From Arcticibacterium luteifluviistationis (GTDB taxonomy: Bacteria; Bacteroidota; Bacteroidia; Cytophagales; Spirosomataceae), in assembly GCF_003258705.1 (NCBI RefSeq), contig NZ_CP029480.1:3906001-3970000 (forward strand): 64,000 nt of DNA. Reading direction: 5' to 3'. The notes below the pieces were generated by a model. It searched no databases. It saw only the letters and a program-made list of their open reading frames with translations, and had not been told where the DNA came from. A program made the translations under genes and the position numbers. Position 1 is the first letter of the stretch, and every line of letters begins with the position of its first letter. This document shows, one piece after another, positions 60,619 to 64,000 of this stretch.

Positions 60619-61490
60619 TATTGTATTGTTAAAGTAATGCTATTTCCTACAACGGTAGTTGAGGCTTTAATTTCATTAGTTCTCAAAAACCTTCTCAAAT
60701 CCAAAGCAAATTTGGTGCTACGAAAAGAGTTTCCATTATCGTCTTTGTAAGGTACTTTTATTTGATCGAAGGTCATTCTTGTGTCACTTACACCTTGTAG
60801 ATGATAGTTTCCTTTATAGGCATTATCGGCAATGTACTCCTCTAGTAGGTCACTTAAAAGACTTCCCATGTCATCCACTTCTGTATCCATTTTTAAGTCA
60901 GACTCTTCACTCACTCCTCCATTTAAAGTAATAGTAAGTCCATTCTCCCTTATGTCTTCAAACTTCTCTGATATAGTAGTCAAAAGATTTGGCACCTCTT
61001 CATCTACAGCCTTGACAATAAGCTTTTCATAATTTTCGGTATAAAATTTTGGAGAAATTGAGACCTTATTTGCGTAGGATTCACCAGAAAAAGCATTAAA
61101 AGCTGACATCAAAACGGTTACACTATTTCCAGAATTACTTCTGTTTATGTTTGCTTCTACTTCTATGTAAATATCTGCTCCAGAAATTGCAATTATATCA
61201 TCTTTAAGAGATGTTTTCTGTTCGGACTGTAAAGCCTCTGCATTACCCAATTGCTTTAATTTAGCTCTGAAATCTATCGTATTTACACCTCGTTGATCAA
61301 AAGCATCCTTCACCTTGGTAATGGCCACCCTCAGCCACTCATTGTGCTCATAATTTACTCTAAGATCTGCCCCCTTAGGAGTAAAGGGAATTACCATTAT
61401 TGTTGGTTGTAAATTACTTTGACTGTCATCTTGGGCAAACCCAACACTTGCTACACATAAAACTAAAGCAAGGAATATTTTAAATCTCAT
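60618..61490 (-). CDS. hypothetical secreted protein (DUF6175-like)
   Basis: A 290-residue protein with a signal peptide ending VGFAQ (residue 20). The block PTIMVIPFTPKGADLRVN and the following DQRGVNTIDFRAKLKQLG resemble a family I recall as DUF6175, a CsgG-like or TolB-N-like module with unknown function; this is uncertain. GADIYIEVEANINR fits the conserved middle strand of such modules. It overlaps the upstream gene by four bases. Confidence 0.68.
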   Translation of the reverse strand: MRFKIFLALVLCVASVGFAQDDSQSNLQPTIMVIPFTPKGADLRVNYEHNEWLRVAITKVKDAFDQRGVNTIDFRAKLKQLGNAEALQSEQKTSLKDDIIAISGADIYIEVEANINRSNSGNSVTVLMSAFNAFSGESYANKVSISPKFYTENYEKLIVKAVDEEVPNLLTTISEKFEDIRENGLTITLNGGVSEESDLKMDTEVDDMGSLLSDLLEEYIADNAYKGNYHLQGVSDTRMTFDQIKVPYKDDNGNSFRSTKFALDLRRFLRTNEIKASTTVVGNSITLTIQ

Positions 61491-61963
61491 AATCCGAATT
61501 TTTTAATAATTTCATTCTCTTCTAAATATTTTCTAAGTGCTTTCACATCAACCTCTACCTCGACCGTTACTAAATGCCCTCCAGAACCACTTTCGTCGTC
61601 AACAATTAAAGACTTAGTGATAAACCTCTCTGGCCCTAAATTAAAAGCTAGATCATTTAGCGTATTTTCAAAAGCAAGTTTACTCTCTAATTCGTTTTTT
61701 ATTAAAGGATTCTCTGATGGCGAATTTGCGACTCCTTTATATAACAAATTTTCAATCGCAGATACTGTCGCAAAGTAAGCTGCGTCTTGCGTACTCGAAC
61801 CAAAATTCTGGCTATTAAAGCTTTGCAACAGCCCTTTAGACGCCACATAGCTTACCTTCCCATTTCTACTGTACTCAATACTTTTTTGCGATGTAACTTT
61901 TTTCGAGCAAGACATATTTAGCAAAAAAAGGACAAACCAAAATGAGATTATTTCTTTTTTCAT
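61487..61963 (-). CDS. hypothetical lipoprotein
   Basis: A 158-residue lipoprotein (lipobox LNMSC, Cys about 19). The C-terminal part ends with LVTVEVEVDVKALRKYLEENEI, a strand-helix form reminiscent of LPP20/FlgT-N type envelope lipoproteins, where a similar sequence closes the domain. No certain family. Four-base overlap with the downstream gene and a five-base gap from the upstream one. Confidence 0.66.
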   Translation of the reverse strand: MKKEIISFWFVLFLLNMSCSKKVTSQKSIEYSRNGKVSYVASKGLLQSFNSQNFGSSTQDAAYFATVSAIENLLYKGVANSPSENPLIKNELESKLAFENTLNDLAFNLGPERFITKSLIVDDESGSGGHLVTVEVEVDVKALRKYLEENEIIKKFGL

Positions 61964-61968
61964 TCCTC

Positions 61969-63606
61969 TTATAATTTATACTCCAGAACTACCTTAGCTC
62001 CAGAATTTTTCATTTCCAATAACTCTTTGTTCCCTTTTTGAACATAAAGGTTGCCTAGGTGCTTGTTTACTTCTGACCTAATATATCCTTCTCCTACTAA
62101 AATATTTCTCGACATTTTTTTGCCACCTACTGTCTCTTCTTGCTGCTTATAAATTAAAATTCTTTCTCCTAGAATCACCCCAAAAGGGTTATAAACACGA
62201 ACTTCTTTGACAGTCTTCTTTTTCACATTGGTATACTCAAAGATTTCCATCTCTTTATTAAACGTGTTTAAAAAAATAGTTTTTATGACAACTGGCGAAG
62301 TTGACGCTGAAAACTTAAACCCTAATATTTTACCTTCTTTAGACTCTGCCCCAATTATCCTTCCGGTCTCAATATCTGTGCTGGTTAACTTATCGTCCTC
62401 AATTGAAAATAAATATCTCACTCCAAGCATTTTATAATAATCGTCGTTTGAAAAATTGTCGATGTTCTTTTCTGATTTCAACAACTCTCTGAAATAACGA
62501 AATTCAAAGTCTGCTCTTTCCAAAACTCTAATTGAAGGTACCGCTGCTAAATTTAACTCTAAGTTCATAAAGCAGTTAATGCATTTCTTTTTTACCGCTA
62601 CAGTTTGAATTTCAGCATTTCCAATTTCCCTAACTTTATTATTTAAGACCGACTCATTATTCGTAATAATGACTTGGGCGTCGTTCAATATTAATTCTGC
62701 AAGTCTTTTTTGATTCCCAAACATTGCCAACTTAAGTTCTGAGCCAGTAGAATCAATGCTTTCAACTTTAAAAGTATATCCTTTATCATAAGAAACATGT
62801 TCTCCAAATTTTTGTATTTCATAAAAGTCGATATAATCACTAGTCGAATAGCCATCCTTTGTACTTAAATCCGACTTAACGAATTTTACTTTATCTTCAA
62901 CAATACCATCCTTTTTAATAGTGAAGTATTTGTGGTCAAGAACCTCCTGAGCATAATAAAACCTTCTTACGCAGTACGAAGAATACTCTTTAAAAGCTGC
63001 AACCTTTCTCTCATAAATTTTCTGCTTATATTTCTCATACGCTTTTTTCTCAGCTTCTTCAAAACCCCTGTTATTAAGACGCATAAATGATGGGTCTGCA
63101 CTAAAAGCCTCTTTAAAGTTAATCGAAACATCAAATCTTCCGCTCCCTCTATTGGAAGCCACAAGCTCATCCGACGATGTATTTAAAGCAAATTGCGTTA
63201 AGTATAGGATTTCGGTTGATTTTAAATCAACTATTTTAAGCTTCAAGTCAAGCTCTGGCCTTATTGGGTAGAAAGCAGAAACGGTTTTTCCTGTTGAGTC
63301 TGTAACCAACTGTAAAATAGGACGGTTTTCTACTTCAGAGTAAAGTTCAATAAACATTAATTTGTTTACAGGGTTAGTTCCGTCATTCCCTACTGGTGTA
63401 AGTTTCTTGCCTTCTTCCCAATCATAATAAAACATTTCTTGATTAGAATTAAGACGTTTAAAAGCTTTAAAATCATCTGTAATAATGGAATTAAAACTTG
63501 AATTTTCGTTTGCCGAAATTAAAACGGCCAAACCTTGCTTCTGTGCAATTGAAGTAAAGCTTATCAAAAAAAGAAGTAGGGATGTTTGTATATATTTCTT
63601 CATCAT
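61969..63606 (-). CDS. hypothetical secreted protein, CsgG-like features
   Basis: A 545-residue protein with a signal peptide ending TSIAQ (residue 21). Around residues 355-400, SIRVLERADFEFRYF and LGVRYLFSIED recall the CsgG-family pattern in which a conserved ER precedes long helices and strands. The final 50 residues (GEGYIRSEVNKHLGNLYV, KNSGAKVVLEYKL) recall the FlgT C-terminal domain. These are impressions, not a firm assignment. It starts with two ATGs and shares one base with the stop of the upstream gene. Confidence 0.7.
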   Translation of the reverse strand: MMKKYIQTSLLLFLISFTSIAQKQGLAVLISANENSSFNSIITDDFKAFKRLNSNQEMFYYDWEEGKKLTPVGNDGTNPVNKLMFIELYSEVENRPILQLVTDSTGKTVSAFYPIRPELDLKLKIVDLKSTEILYLTQFALNTSSDELVASNRGSGRFDVSINFKEAFSADPSFMRLNNRGFEEAEKKAYEKYKQKIYERKVAAFKEYSSYCVRRFYYAQEVLDHKYFTIKKDGIVEDKVKFVKSDLSTKDGYSTSDYIDFYEIQKFGEHVSYDKGYTFKVESIDSTGSELKLAMFGNQKRLAELILNDAQVIITNNESVLNNKVREIGNAEIQTVAVKKKCINCFMNLELNLAAVPSIRVLERADFEFRYFRELLKSEKNIDNFSNDDYYKMLGVRYLFSIEDDKLTSTDIETGRIIGAESKEGKILGFKFSASTSPVVIKTIFLNTFNKEMEIFEYTNVKKKTVKEVRVYNPFGVILGERILIYKQQEETVGGKKMSRNILVGEGYIRSEVNKHLGNLYVQKGNKELLEMKNSGAKVVLEYKL

Positions 63607-64000
63607 TAGTCTATTATTAATCTTCCAAAAACAGCAGTCTTGTCATTTAACGATTTCATTATTGATTCTTCTCCTTCTTCCACCTCCATTGTGCAAAAAT
63701 TATCGTCCTCCACACTTATAACTTGAGCTAAGCCAATTACGTTTTGCCTTTGAAGTACTTTTGCACCAACTTTTTCCTCTACATTTTCATAAATCTCAAA
63801 AAGATACCCTTCTCTCACATTTAAGTTTTTACCCGCTGCCACCAATAGCTCCTTTGCCTTATCTTTTTTAAATTTAGTAGCTCTTAGTACTGGAATCTGC
63901 TCATCAAAACTTTTTGCATTCAAGTCTAACAGCAGAACCAAAAGCTGCAGATCCATATTTTTAACTCCCCAAAAGTTTGCATCAAGTTTTCTCGATACTG
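63606..64000 (-). CDS. hypothetical protein, 5' end outside window
   Basis: The frame is open from the stop at 63606-63608 to the right edge, giving about 130 residues. An ATG at 63956 exists, but the codons before it (VSRKLDANFWGVKN) read as protein, so the real start is outside the window. The C-terminal half with LNVREGYLFEIYENVEEKVGA and the ending KTAVFGRLIID resembles the strand-rich C-terminal domain of FlgT-like proteins. Function unknown. It is the first visible gene of the operon. Confidence 0.7.
   Translation of the reverse strand, partial: VSRKLDANFWGVKNMDLQLLVLLLDLNAKSFDEQIPVLRATKFKKDKAKELLVAAGKNLNVREGYLFEIYENVEEKVGAKVLQRQNVIGLAQVISVEDDNFCTMEVEEGEESIMKSLNDKTAVFGRLIID

Overview
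The window looks like chromosome from a Bacteroidota bacterium, most likely order Cytophagales; that placement is inferred from gene content, not from a marker gene. Supporting signs are low G+C, a SusC/SusD pair, PorT-like barrels, DUF2911, YHYH and DUF1501/DUF1553 proteins, few Shine-Dalgarno sites, and promoters of the Bacteroidota type (TTTG, about 19 bases, TAnnTTTG). No rRNA, tRNA, insertion sequence, prophage or CRISPR array was seen.

Layout: 1-1385 is the 5' part of a secreted SBBP-repeat protein cut by the left edge. 1540-10203 holds housekeeping genes (psd, a TPR membrane protein, a LolD/MacB-type ATPase, DUF2911, corA, a D-2-hydroxyacid dehydrogenase, murB). 10200-15722 is a minus-strand trp operon, trpE-DUF3052-fic-trpG-abiH-trpD, headed by a leader peptide with three consecutive Trp codons and an attenuator hairpin. 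15780-20643 carries sodA, tadA, nadC, two paralogous cysteine-rich lipoproteins, a LOG-family gene and a Tat-exported Gfo/Idh oxidoreductase. 20741-27330 is envelope and secreted metabolism: a YHYH/YwqK/SCO operon, a GH16-like lipoprotein, an esterase and a gluconate-dehydrogenase-like pair. 27488-31169 has a PepSY-like lipoprotein and an ECF sigma factor coupled to an unusual membrane-anchored barrel protein. After tyrS lies a decayed fbp remnant (32538-32886).

33019-38563 is a three-gene cytochrome/DUF1501 operon of planctomycete type. 38621-48610 is a carbohydrate region: SusD, SusC, LacI, 2-dehydro-3-deoxygalactonokinase, KDPG-family aldolase, a polyprenyl synthase and an amino acid permease, followed by crcB. 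49079-51496 is a TonB receptor under a TPP riboswitch, so probably a thiamine-compound importer. 51618-52783 holds a barnase-like lipoprotein and a barstar-like partner. 53497-59770 has mutL, an active rhomboid, a second rhomboid lacking its catalytic residues, dxs and an AAA ATPase. 59773-64000 is a very tightly packed minus-strand operon of five unrecognised, mostly secreted proteins that runs off the right edge.

The observations most worth following are the trp operon with its attenuator and built-in Fic and AbiH genes, the barnase/barstar pair, the dead rhomboid beside a live one, the TPP-controlled TonB receptor, the fbp remnant and the terminal secreted operon. Many start codons were moved downstream of the longest open frame because a promoter element, terminator or riboswitch lies in the extension.
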